From: Ardenticatenaceae bacterium
Lineage (GTDB): Bacteria; Chloroflexota; Anaerolineae; Promineifilales; Promineifilaceae
Assembly: GCA_020634495.1 (NCBI GenBank)
Contig: JACKBR010000033.1
Span: forward strand, 1 to 54,641
Reading direction: 5' to 3'
Length of the DNA: 54,641 bases
Positions 17,179-25,775 of this stretch are shown here, one piece after another. The position numbers were made by a program, and so were the translations under genes. Every line of letters begins with the position of its first letter. The stretch's first letter is position 1. The notes under the pieces were generated by a model. That model saw nothing but the letters and a program-made list of their open reading frames with translations. It was not told where the DNA came from and did not search any database.

Positions 17179-18480
17179 ATGAAAAAAGCCATATGGCTGT
17201 TGCTGTTGGCCAGTTTGCTGGCCTGTGGCCCAAGCGCCACAGATACACAGCCTGCCGACACAGATGCTGAAGAAGAAACGGCCGTAACCAACGCAGAGAC
17301 GACCCAGGAAACGGCCGAAACTAACGACGAAGCGGCCAATCCGCCGCTGGTGCTGGCCCCACCCAATTTGGATAATTTCACCCCGGCGGCAACTGTAGAA
17401 GAAGCGGCCGTTGTTCGTGAGCAAGATTGGCGCAAAGGAACGGCCGAGCCAGCCGTCGTCATCATCGAGTATGGCGACTTTCAATGACCGGGCTGCGCGG
17501 GCCTTTCGCCCGTGCTGGAGCGTCTGGTAGACGCCTACCCGGAACAAGTACAGCTCGTTTATCGCCATTTCCCCTTGAACAGCATTCACGCCAATGCCCA
17601 AAAATCGGCCGAAGCCGCCGAAGCTGCGGGCGCACAAGGCGCATTTTGGGAGTATCACGACGCCCTGTTTGCCCGTCAGCAAGAATGGTCTAGCCTGGAC
17701 GCTGACGCCGCCCACGACTATTTTGTCGCTCTGGCCGATGAGCTGGGGTTGGATGGCGAGGCCCTTGGCGACGATTTGAACAACGATACCTTTGCCGATT
17801 ATGTTACGGCCGTAGAGGCCGAATCCATCGCCATTGGTTTAGGTGGCACACCCAGCGTCATTGTTGATGGCTTCTTGATCCCCAACGTGCCGTTTGAATT
17901 CGAAGTTTGGGACAATTACGTGCAGCAGCGAGTGGCCATCATTGAAGCCGAAGCGATCCTGGCCGACATTCAATACGACGCCCCACCCCCCATGACCATT
18001 GACGCGGAGGCCAGCTACACGGCAACCATTCTGCTAGAAAATGGCGAAGAAATAGTCATTGAGCTATTGCCAAAATCTGCGCCGGAAACAGTAAACAACT
18101 TCGTCTTTTTAGCCGAAGAAGGCTGGTTTGATGGCATCATGTTCCATCGCGTCATTCCCGGCTTTATGGCCCAGACCGGCGACCCCACCGGCTTAGGCAT
18201 TGGCGGGCCGGGATACACCATCAACGATGAGTTTGATCCAGAACTCTCGCATGATGGCCCTGGCGTGGTGTCGATGGCCAATAATTCCAATCCAAACACC
18301 GGCGGCAGCCAATTCTTTATTACAACTGGCCCTGCTACCCATTTGGATGGGCTGCACGCCATTTTTGGTCGGGTCATTGAAGGGATAGACGTGGTGGAAA
18401 ATCTTACTCCCCGCGATCCACAAGACCCCAATGCCCCCGACGGGGATCGCATTGTGACGATCACAATTGAGACTGAGTAG
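17179..18480 (+). CDS. Selenocysteine-containing DsbA-like oxidoreductase fused to cyclophilin PPIase, lipoprotein
   Basis: 433 codons when the in-frame TGA at 17485-17487 is read through. Lipobox LLAC (Cys16), acidic linker (to about 75), thioredoxin/DsbA domain (about 90-255), cyclophilin domain (about 275-433, FHRVIPGFMAQTGD, GGSQFFITTGP). The TGA falls in IIEYGDFQ-(TGA)-PGCAGLSP, where DsbA-family proteins have the first Cys of CxxC; the active site would be Sec103-Pro-Gly-Cys106. The frame stays open for 330 codons afterwards and contains the expected downstream DsbA features, including a Thr-Pro (GGTPSVIVDGF). A strong hairpin begins 7 nt after the TGA. Joining a disulfide oxidoreductase with a prolyl isomerase suggests an extracytoplasmic folding factor. 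Without Sec incorporation the product is a 102-residue stub. Confidence 0.85.
17485..17515 (+). promoter_or_regulatory. Candidate SECIS: UGA codon and downstream hairpin
   Basis: TGA at 17485, then arms GCGCGGGC (17495-17502) and GCCCGTGC (17508-17515), eight pairs including one G-U, around the loop CTTTC. The loop lies 15 nt after the UGA, close to the spacing of bacterial SECIS hairpins. The loop lacks the G seen in the E. coli type, so it is a weaker SECIS match than the element at 32387. Confidence 0.55.
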
Positions 18481-18499
18481 AGATTGCGTAGCAGGTAAT

Positions 18500-18556
18500 A
18501 TGTAAAAAGTGAAATGTGAAAAGTGAAAAGCATCTCTTTTTCACTTTTCACTATTT
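18500..18556. repeat. AGTGAAA-family palindromic repeat
   Basis: GTGAAAAGTGAAAAG on the left and CTTTTTCACTTTTCAC on the right fold into a hairpin in the gap between two lipoprotein genes. The same family lies at 24205-24296. Confidence 0.8.
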
Positions 18557-18587
18557 CCCTTTCAGATTTGTCCAAAAAGAGGAAAAG

Positions 18588-19301
18588 ATGAGGCACTCAC
18601 TTAAAAGTCTCGCAAGTTTTTTGCTCGTTTTACTGCTGCCAATGATCGCCTGCTCCATACCCGGTACCAACTCGGAGCCACCGCTTGTGACGCCCACCCC
18701 AGAAGGGGATTCCACCACGTTTTTGATTCCAGCCTACACCTATAGCCTGGAGCCAGGGGCCACCGTGCCTGGTTCGCAGCTAACCTACGTGGGCAAAACG
18801 GGCGATTTGCATGATGTCACCATTGATGGAGAATCAGCGCAGAAGCGGGTGGGAGATTCTTTCATTTGGAGCGGCGTTGTCGCGCCCAGCGTGTTTGCCA
18901 GCTACAATTTGCGGCTGGCCCCAGACTTTTTAGGCCCGCTGCCCGTCGCTGGCACCGTTGAAGTTACGGTGTTGAATCCGGCAGCCTCGCCGCTGGAAGC
19001 GATGCCAGATTGGCCCAACGCGGTTCGCTACAACAATGTGGTGTTGGCCCATAACGTGCCGGTTGGCTGGACAATTCCCGGCACAACGCTGGTGTACGAT
19101 GGCGTATCGACACAGGGCGAGGTTGATTCGGCCCGCCTGACGGGGCTTATGGGACATCCGCTGTTTGCTCTGGGTGATTCCATCACCTGGATTGGTAAGC
19201 TGCAAGAGAATGTGGCGATTCGCTATACGTTCCGCGTGGTGAGCTTTAGCGAGAACAGTCTTCAGCTGGGCGGCACGGCCGAATTGTTGGTAAATCGTTA
19301 G
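18588..19301 (+). CDS. Hypothetical lipoprotein with two similar beta domains
   Basis: 237 residues. ATG 18588 follows GAGGAAAAG and starts a signal peptide with lipobox IAC (Cys22). The mature part has two related halves: YSLEPGATVPGSQLTYVGKTGD (about 52) and HNVPVGWTIPGTTLVYDGVST (about 151) share a pattern, as do FIWSGVVAPSVFASYNLRL and ITWIGKLQENVAIRYTFRV. This suggests an internal duplication of a beta-sandwich unit. No family recognised. It lies 107 bp after the DsbA-cyclophilin gene in the same direction. Confidence 0.75.
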   Translation: MRHSLKSLASFLLVLLLPMIACSIPGTNSEPPLVTPTPEGDSTTFLIPAYTYSLEPGATVPGSQLTYVGKTGDLHDVTIDGESAQKRVGDSFIWSGVVAPSVFASYNLRLAPDFLGPLPVAGTVEVTVLNPAASPLEAMPDWPNAVRYNNVVLAHNVPVGWTIPGTTLVYDGVSTQGEVDSARLTGLMGHPLFALGDSITWIGKLQENVAIRYTFRVVSFSENSLQLGGTAELLVNR

Positions 19302-19380
19302 CTGGCCTCCCTCTGGTTTCGCTAATGGATGTCACCTGTGAATAAATCCGCGAGAGGTTCATTTTAAGGAGTTTGCAACG

Positions 19381-20895
19381 ATGCCTCAGCCCCATCCCAA
19401 ATTTGAACGGCCGTCTGACCCATTCGCCGCTCAAAATCAATTCCGCCAGCAAACCTACGTGCCGCAAGCCTGGCCCTCCTTTGCCGAAGCCAAAGCCCGA
19501 CTGCCACAGCCCATCTTGCCCGACCATGACGAGTGGGTGGGGCTGTATTGGCGTGCCTGGGAGCTGGCCTGGAACAATCTGCGCCAGCCGCAAGCACGGT
19601 CTGGCTTTGTGGCCAATTTTCTAGACGCTGGCACTGAAGCGTACCTGTTTATGTGGGACAGCGCCTTCACGAGCCAGTTTGGGCTGTACGGCCGTCGCGC
19701 CTTTAACTTCACTGGCAACCTGGACAATTTATACGCCAGGCAGCATGAAGACGGTTTTATCTGCCGCCAGATCGACCTGGCAACCGGGGAAGATTTTTTC
19801 TACCCATTTGATCCCAACGCAACCGGCCCCAACATTTTGGCCTGGGCTGAGTGGCGCAATTATCGGTTTACGGGGGATGACGGCCGTTTGGCCCAGGTAT
19901 TTGTCCCGCTGCTGGCTTACCATCGCTGGTGCCAGGCCAACCGCACCTGGCCAACTGGATTGTACTGGGCCACTGGCCACAGCAGCGGCCTAAGCAACCA
20001 GCCCCGTGTGCCCAACAGCAGCTTTCACCATCGTCACTGGACCTGGGTAGATGCCTCTATGCAAGCGGCGTTGAGCAGCTTTATTTTGGCTCAAATGGCT
20101 GCCTTGCTAAAAGAAGAAACGCTGTCTAATGCGCTGGAGGCTGAACACAGCCGCCTGGTTGAACACATTAACAAGCAGCTTTGGAATGATGCAGCCCATT
20201 TTTACCAGGATGTAGACCCAGACGGCCGTTTTAGCCAGGTGAAAACGATTGCGGCCTATTGGGCTTTGCTGGACGCTGGCCTGGTTCCTGAAAAACGGCT
20301 GGAACCTTTTGTGCAGGCCCTGCGTGAAAATTGGGCCTTTAAGCTGCCCCATCGCGTTCCCAGCCAGTCGGCCGACAGCGAAGGGTACAACTTTGAGACC
20401 GGCCACTACTGGCGCGGCGGCGTGTGGCCCTGCACCAACTTTATGGTGCTGCGCGGCTTGCGGCAGGTGGGGCAGCATGGTCTGGCCCATGAGATCGCCA
20501 TCAATCATCTGGTTAACGTGGCCAAGGTGTACCAGCGAACCGGCTCCTTTTGGGAAAATTATGCGCCAGAAACGGCCGCTCCCGGCGATCCGGCGGCGGA
20601 GAATGCGGTGGGCATGGCGGGGTTAAGTCCCATCTCTATTTTGCTGGAAGATGTCATTGGCCTGTCGGTGGATTGGCCGCAGCGGCGCGTTTTTTGGGAT
20701 CGGCGGTTGGTGTCTGAACGGCCGTACGGCGTGGAAAATTATCCCCTGGGGCCAGACGGCACGCTGAAGATGGTGGCCAATGCCACCCGACTGACGCTAA
20801 CCACAGACGTGCCCTTTACGCTGACGCTGCGCGATGCACACCAATCTTTACAAACGGCCGTTCCCAGCGGCACCACCGAAATCGACCTGGAATAA
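19381..20895 (+). CDS. GH63/MGH1-like (alpha/alpha)6-barrel glycoside hydrolase
   Basis: 504 residues, no signal peptide, RBS AAGGAG at 19366. Family features: MWDSAFTSQFGLYG near 86, LYWATGHSSGLSNQP near 200, TWVDASMQAA near 222 and GHYWRGGVWPCTNFM near 342. This pattern matches mannosylglycerate/glucosylglycerate hydrolase-like and trehalase-like enzymes. A cytoplasmic role in hydrolysing a compatible solute or small glycoside is plausible; the substrate cannot be fixed from the sequence. Six ACGGCCGT copies lie inside. Confidence 0.82.
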   Translation: MPQPHPKFERPSDPFAAQNQFRQQTYVPQAWPSFAEAKARLPQPILPDHDEWVGLYWRAWELAWNNLRQPQARSGFVANFLDAGTEAYLFMWDSAFTSQFGLYGRRAFNFTGNLDNLYARQHEDGFICRQIDLATGEDFFYPFDPNATGPNILAWAEWRNYRFTGDDGRLAQVFVPLLAYHRWCQANRTWPTGLYWATGHSSGLSNQPRVPNSSFHHRHWTWVDASMQAALSSFILAQMAALLKEETLSNALEAEHSRLVEHINKQLWNDAAHFYQDVDPDGRFSQVKTIAAYWALLDAGLVPEKRLEPFVQALRENWAFKLPHRVPSQSADSEGYNFETGHYWRGGVWPCTNFMVLRGLRQVGQHGLAHEIAINHLVNVAKVYQRTGSFWENYAPETAAPGDPAAENAVGMAGLSPISILLEDVIGLSVDWPQRRVFWDRRLVSERPYGVENYPLGPDGTLKMVANATRLTLTTDVPFTLTLRDAHQSLQTAVPSGTTEIDLE

Positions 20896-20920
20896 CCTGC
20901 AACTTGCCACCTGCAACTTG
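20895..20920. repeat. ACCTGCAACTTG direct repeat at the gene junction
   Basis: Two close copies of a CCTGCAACTTG word immediately after the TAA stop of the glycosidase. Short, of unknown role, but it follows the same habit of repeats beginning at stop codons. Confidence 0.45.
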
Positions 20921-20940
20921 CACACGCTCTCGCACAAGTT

Positions 20941-21702
20941 ATGCCACAGATAACAGTCGCTACCATCAATTTACGCAATCGCGCCGACCGCTGGCGGGAG
21001 CGCCGCCATTTGCTGGTGGCCCAGCTGCTAGACGTCACGCCCAATTTGATCAGCCTACAAGAGATTAGCTTTCCCATTGCCCAGGGGCGCTGGCTGCGTA
21101 ACCAAATTAATGCCCGGCTGCCTGAAGGGAAACGGCCGTATCGCCTCATTCAGGTGCGCAAGCAGCATCCCATCAACGGCTACCTGGAAGGCATTGGCGT
21201 GTTGAGCAACCTGCATGTTTTGTATGCAGACAGCCTTAATTTAGGCTACGGCGGGCGCGTGGCCTTGCGCGTCAATGTGGAATTGGCCAACCGGCAGCCA
21301 CTCGACTTTGTCGCCACCCACCTGCACCATGTTTCCGAAGACAAAGAAGCGCGGCAGGAGCAAGCCATGCAGCTAACCGGCTGGCTGGCCGACAGCCGCC
21401 CCGTCCCGGCCCAAATCGTGGCGGGCGATTTTAACGAGCTGCCCGCTGGCCCCGCCATCCAAATCATGAAGCAGCGCTTCCGCTCCGCCTACCAGCTGCG
21501 GCACGGTTCTGAGCCACTGGCCACCTTTCCCACCGCTCTGGTGCCGCTGGGCGATTGGTCTGGCTGCCTGGATTACATCTTCGTTTCTTCCGGCATCCGC
21601 CAGGTGCCTGAGGCTAAAATCTTTTGTGATGAGCACGCCCCGGATGACGACACGCTGTACCCGTCTGACCATGTGGGTTTGTTAGCAACTTTGGAAATTT
21701 GA
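20941..21702 (+). CDS. Endonuclease/exonuclease/phosphatase (EEP) family protein
   Basis: 253 residues with the EEP metal-dependent phosphoesterase signature: TINLRNR (N-terminal Asn), ISLQEI (metal Glu), FVATHLHH, VAGDFNELPA (catalytic Asp/Asn) and YPSDHVGL (terminal Asp-His). No signal peptide. Members cleave phosphodiesters in DNA, RNA, lipids or small molecules; the specific substrate is not evident. 81 bp before thrC. Confidence 0.85.
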   Translation: MPQITVATINLRNRADRWRERRHLLVAQLLDVTPNLISLQEISFPIAQGRWLRNQINARLPEGKRPYRLIQVRKQHPINGYLEGIGVLSNLHVLYADSLNLGYGGRVALRVNVELANRQPLDFVATHLHHVSEDKEARQEQAMQLTGWLADSRPVPAQIVAGDFNELPAGPAIQIMKQRFRSAYQLRHGSEPLATFPTALVPLGDWSGCLDYIFVSSGIRQVPEAKIFCDEHAPDDDTLYPSDHVGLLATLEI

Positions 21703-21707
21703 CAACA

Positions 21708-21763
21708 AACCTCCCGGAGGCTTTTCCAATGGTGACATTCAAGGAAGGAGCCTCCGGGAGGTT
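21708..21763. repeat. CCTCCGGGAGG inverted repeat in the thrC leader
   Basis: Perfect 15-bp arms AACCTCCCGGAGGCT (21708-21722) and AGCCTCCGGGAGGTT (21749-21763) with a 26-nt loop. A relative is at 53264-53299, so it is probably a dispersed palindrome and not a thrC-specific attenuator. Confidence 0.75.
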
Positions 21764-21782
21764 GCGAATCAGGAGAACCTCG

Positions 21783-23039
21783 ATGAAAAACGTCACTGGC
21801 CTGCGCTGTGTGATTTGCCAAAAAGTTTACCAACCGGATGAGGCGCTGTACGTCTGCCCCGATCATGGCAATGAGGGCATTTTGGATGTGGAGTACGATT
21901 ATGCCGCTATCCGGGCCGAGGTTGGCGATGTATTGCCCGATGCCAGCGGGGGCATGTTTGCTTATCGGCCGTTTTTGCCAGTCGCCGAAAATGTGCCCGC
22001 GCCGCCGCTGGTGGTGGGCGGCACACCGCTGCAAGCGGCACCTCGATTGGCCCAGGCAGCGGGCGTGGCGGAACTGTGGCTGAAGGATGACGGCCGTAAT
22101 CCCACCGGTTCTCTCAAAGACCGGGCCAGCGCCGTTGCCATCATGAAAGCCCAGGAGCTGGGGGCAGAAATTGTGACCACGGCCAGCACGGGCAACGCAG
22201 CGGCAGCCCTGGCCGGATTGGCCGCCAGCGTGGGCCAGAAAACCGTCATTTTTGTGCCCAAATCTGCGCCAGCCGCCAAAATTGCCCAACTGTTGGTTTA
22301 CGGTGCGACGGTGCTGCTGGTGGAAGGCACCTACGATGACGCTTTTGATTTGTGCCTGGAAGCGACGGAAACGTTTGGCTGGTACTGCCGCAACACGGGC
22401 TACAATCCGTACATGGCGGAGGGCAAAAAGACGGTCACGTTTGAGCTTTACGCGCAGCTTGCCCGGCAGCGTGCGGCGGAGGCACCGCCCATTACCCATT
22501 TGTTTGTTTCAGTGGGGGATGGCTGCATCATCAGCGGCGTGTACAAAGGGGTGCGGGATTTGCTGGCGGCGGGCTATTTGTCCCACGCGCCCAAAATCAT
22601 TGGCGTGCAGGCGGCGGGGTCGGCCTTTTTGCACGATGCCTGGGCCAATGGCGAAGACGTGCTGACCAAGCCGCCCATCGCGGCCAGCACGGTGGCGGAC
22701 AGCATCAGCGCCGGGCTGCCGCGTGACCGGATCAAGGCGATGACGGCCGTTCGCCAAAGCAACGGCGCATTCATCACCGTCACCGACGAGCAAATTTTGG
22801 CAGCCATTCCCGCCCTGGCGCAGGGCAGCGGTGTTTTTGCCGAGCCTGCGGCGGCGGCCACCTATGCTGGTTTCCTCAAAGCAGCACAAACTGGCTTGAT
22901 TGGCCCAGACGCCCGCGTGGCGCTCATTCTCACGGGCAACGGGTTGAAGGATGTCAATTCTGCGATGAAGTCGGTGGGGCAGGCAGTGACGATTCCGGCG
23001 AAGATTACGGCCGTTCAGGCCATCTTCAATCAATCATAA
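21783..23039 (+). CDS. thrC: Threonine synthase
   Basis: 418-residue PLP-dependent enzyme converting O-phosphohomoserine to threonine. An N-terminal zinc-ribbon-like segment (CVICQKVY...YVCPDHG) precedes the fold type II core with the PLP lysine in NPTGSLKDRAS (about 114-124), TASTGNAAAALA and the C-terminal ILTGNGLKDV. ATG 21783 follows AGGAGAAC; the open frame upstream overlaps the EEP gene and includes the palindrome, so it is not coding. A second, broken threonine synthase-like gene lies at 24281. Confidence 0.9.
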   Translation: MKNVTGLRCVICQKVYQPDEALYVCPDHGNEGILDVEYDYAAIRAEVGDVLPDASGGMFAYRPFLPVAENVPAPPLVVGGTPLQAAPRLAQAAGVAELWLKDDGRNPTGSLKDRASAVAIMKAQELGAEIVTTASTGNAAAALAGLAASVGQKTVIFVPKSAPAAKIAQLLVYGATVLLVEGTYDDAFDLCLEATETFGWYCRNTGYNPYMAEGKKTVTFELYAQLARQRAAEAPPITHLFVSVGDGCIISGVYKGVRDLLAAGYLSHAPKIIGVQAAGSAFLHDAWANGEDVLTKPPIAASTVADSISAGLPRDRIKAMTAVRQSNGAFITVTDEQILAAIPALAQGSGVFAEPAAAATYAGFLKAAQTGLIGPDARVALILTGNGLKDVNSAMKSVGQAVTIPAKITAVQAIFNQS

Positions 23040-23051
23040 ACTGGATTTATT

Positions 23052-23113
23052 GGGACGCAGATTAACGCTGATTTTTTTATCCGATCTGCGTAAATCTGCG
23101 TTTATCTGCGTCC
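23052..23113. repeat. ACGCAGAT-family palindromic repeat
   Basis: GGGACGCAGATTAACGCTGAT on the left and repeated ATCTGCGT words on the right, ending TCTGCGTCC, between the convergent thrC and LLM genes. A related GGACGCGGA element is at 46214-46279. Confidence 0.75.
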
Positions 23114-23126
23114 TAAATTCTGGTTT

Positions 23127-24191
23127 TTAACCGAGTGATGTTCCGTTACGACGGCCGATTTCCTCCCGAACCACCGGAGCCACCTTCGTCCCCAACAATT
23201 CAATCGCGTGCATCATCTTGTCGTGCGGCATCGTGCCCACGCCCAATTGCAGCGTGAATCGATCGTGGTTGAACATTTCGTGCTGGAACAAAATCTTTTC
23301 AATAATCTCATCCGGGCTGCCACAAAATTAGCCCCGCGCAACGTGCAAGAGGCGTCAAACTGCTGGCGGCTCATCGGTGGCCAGCCGCGCTCACGGCCGA
23401 TTTTGTTCATCACCTGGGCCATTGGCGGGAATGCTTCATCCCTGGCCTGCTGGGCGTTGTCGGCAATGAAGCCGTGGGAATTGATGCTCAGGCTCAATTT
23501 TGACCGGTCATGCTCCGCATGGGCTGCGGCCCGATTGTACAAATCGACCAGCGGCACAAACTGCTCTGGCAGGCCGCCAATGATGGCAATCGCCAGCGGC
23601 AGCCCCAATGTGGCCGCACGCACTACTGATTCTGGCGTGCCGCCAACTGCAATCCAGACGGGAAGCGGGTCTTGAATTGGCCGTGGGTAAACGCCCTGGC
23701 CTGTGAGCGGCGCACGGTGCTTGCCAGACCAATGCACCTCGACTTCTTCGCGAATTTTAGCAGCAGCTCTAGCTTTTCGGAAAAAAGCGTGTTGTAATCT
23801 CGCAAATCGTAGCCAAACAGGGGAAATGATTCGATAAACGACCCACGTCCAGCCATGATTTCGGCACGGCCGTTTGAGAGCAAATCCAGCGTGGCAAAAT
23901 CTTGAAACACGCGCACCGGATCATCTGAACTTAGCACGGTAACGGCCGTACTAAGACGAATATTTTTGGTGCGGGCAGCAGCGGCGGCCAAAATCACCAC
24001 CGGGGCAGAGGATATAAAATCGGGTCGATGGTGTTCACCCAGGCCAAACGAATCAGACCGACCTGATCGGCCAGCTCGATGGTTTCCAGCAAGTTTGCCA
24101 TCCGCCTGGCAGGCGCGATCAGTTTGCCGGTTGCCGGATCGGGCGTGAGTTCAACAAAGGAGATGCAGCCGATTTCGAATGGTTTGGTCAT
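23127..24191 (-). pseudogene. LLM-class flavin-dependent oxidoreductase with three frameshifts
   Basis: About 355 residues once three breaks are bridged. It begins [18 protein letters not shown] at 24191 and includes [42 protein letters not shown] and [19 protein letters not shown], the luciferase-like monooxygenase fold. Breaks: near 24045 (one G missing in CTG-GAT), near 23757 (one A missing in an A run) and near 23318 (one G missing in GTGGGC). All are one-base deletions in short homopolymers, so either consensus errors or early decay. Family members use FMN or F420; which applies here is not clear. Confidence 0.82.
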
Positions 24192-24204
24192 GGGGTTCCT
24201 TTTT

Positions 24205-24296
24205 AGTGAAAAGTAGGGTTTTAGTAAAAAGTGAAAAGTGAATAGTAAAAAGTAGATCCACACTTTTCACTTATCACTTTTTACTTTTCACTTGCC
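24205..24296. repeat. AGTGAAA-family palindromic repeat supplying a stop codon
   Basis: Tandem AGTGAAA/AGTAAAA words on one arm and TTTTCACT/TTTTTACT words on the other. Its edge provides the last codons and the TAA stop (24281-24283) of the threonine synthase-like gene (Ala-Ser-Glu-Lys-stop). Confidence 0.8.
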
Positions 24297-25616
24297 TCTA
24301 GTCTTTGGGCAATCGTGTCTCTCACCAATTCAACATCCGCAGGCAAATTCACCGGCGGGTTGGCATACTGGCTTTCGGCTTCGGGCAGGGTGCCTTCGTG
24401 GTATTTCACCTTAAACTGGGTGAATTTCAGGCCGTGGGCGGTGCTGATGACCACGGTGCGGTCATCTTTGTGGATGATGCCTTTGTCTATAATTTGAAGA
24501 GGGCGGCGAGGGCAACGGCCGTATGCGGACAGGTGTACATTCCGGTGCGATCTGCCGAGCAGCCGCATTGGCCAATTCATGCTCGGATGCCTGTTCCACG
24601 ATGCCGTTGGTTGCCTGGATCGCCTGTACCGCCTTCTCGTAGCTCACCGGGTCGCCAATGCGGATGGCCGATGCCTGCGTGTCCTGCGCTGCCAGAGAAA
24701 GCTTTCCTGGAAACCATTTTTGTAGCTCTGGTAAAACGGTTTGCTTTGGCCGCTTGCGCCGCCACCAGCCGGGGCATTTGTCGATGATGTCCAGTTCGTA
24801 GAGCAGCTTGAGCCCTTTGTACGTGGCGCTGATGTTGCCCAAATTGCCCACGGGCAAAATGATCCAGTCCGGCACTTCCCAATCAAACTGGCGCACAATT
24901 TCGATGCCCACTGTCTTTTGCCCCTCGATACGCAGGCTGTTCATCGAGTTGGCCAGGTAGATGCTGTTGTCTTTCGTCAGCTCTTTGACGATGCGCATAC
25001 AGCCGTCGAAATCGGTGTCCAGCGCCAGGACGTGCGCCCCGTTGGCGATGGGCTGGATGAGCTGGGCGGCGCTCACCTTGTTTTGCGGCAAAAAGACGAT
25101 GGCTGGGATGCCCGCCGCCGCTGCGTACGCCGCCAGCGCCGCGCTGGTGTCCCCGGTGCTGGCGCAGGCCACGGCCTTTACGGGATTGTTGGGCAGGGTC
25201 ATCATCTGCTTGACGACGCTGACAAGGACAGTCATGCCTAAATCTTTGAAGCTGCCAGTGTGGCTGTTGCCGCACAGCTTGATCCAGAGGTCAGACAGGC
25301 CAATTTGCTGCCCCAATCGCTCGGCCCAAAACAGGTTGGAATTACCTTCAAACATACTGACGACGTTGTCGTCGGCCAGGTCGGGGATGACCCATTCTTT
25401 CATGGCCCAGACGCCGCTGCCGTAGGGCCATTGGGTGCTGCCCGCGCGCTGGTCGAGCAAGGTTTGCCACTGCTCGGCGCTGCGCTGGCGCAGGGGTTCC
25501 AGCTCGTGGTGGACCTCCAGCAGGCCGCCGCAGGTGGGGCAGGTGTAGATGACATCGTAAATGGAGTAGCTGCCGGGGCAGCCCCGGAAACAGCGAAAAG
25601 TTGCTTGAGTATTCAT
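24281..25616 (-). pseudogene. Second threonine synthase-like PLP enzyme with two frameshifts
   Basis: About 445 residues after bridging two one-base deletions, near 24558 (a G missing in a GGG run, restoring [23 protein letters not shown]) and near 24490. N-terminus has a zinc-ribbon-like region (FRCFRGC...[16 protein letters not shown]), PLP site [12 protein letters not shown], and [20 protein letters not shown]. This class resembles the longer threonine synthases of archaea and Chloroflexi and is only distantly similar to the gene at 21783. If the breaks are sequencing errors, the strain has two threonine synthase-type enzymes. Confidence 0.8.
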
Positions 25617-25775
25617 GAGGGTGGATTTTACTTGGTTTAGCGAATTTTCTCCAAGATGTCGAGAGATGAAAAGTTGTTAAAATGCGAGTTCTAAACGAAG
25701 AACTTTTGTGCGTTATAATTGTTATGTTGATTAACTGCGTTTATTTGCCAACCATTACCAAAATTAGGAATTTAC

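Noticed and set aside
21708..21763. Amino-acid attenuator or T-box in front of thrC
   Set aside because: The hairpin resembles the dispersed palindrome at 53264, no T-run follows, and no T-box sequence or leader peptide rich in Thr codons is visible.
23127..25616. Stop codons in the LLM and threonine synthase-like genes as further selenocysteine codons
   Set aside because: The sequence after each stop continues in a different frame, and a one-base homopolymer deletion restores both sides; no conserved Cys falls at the stops.
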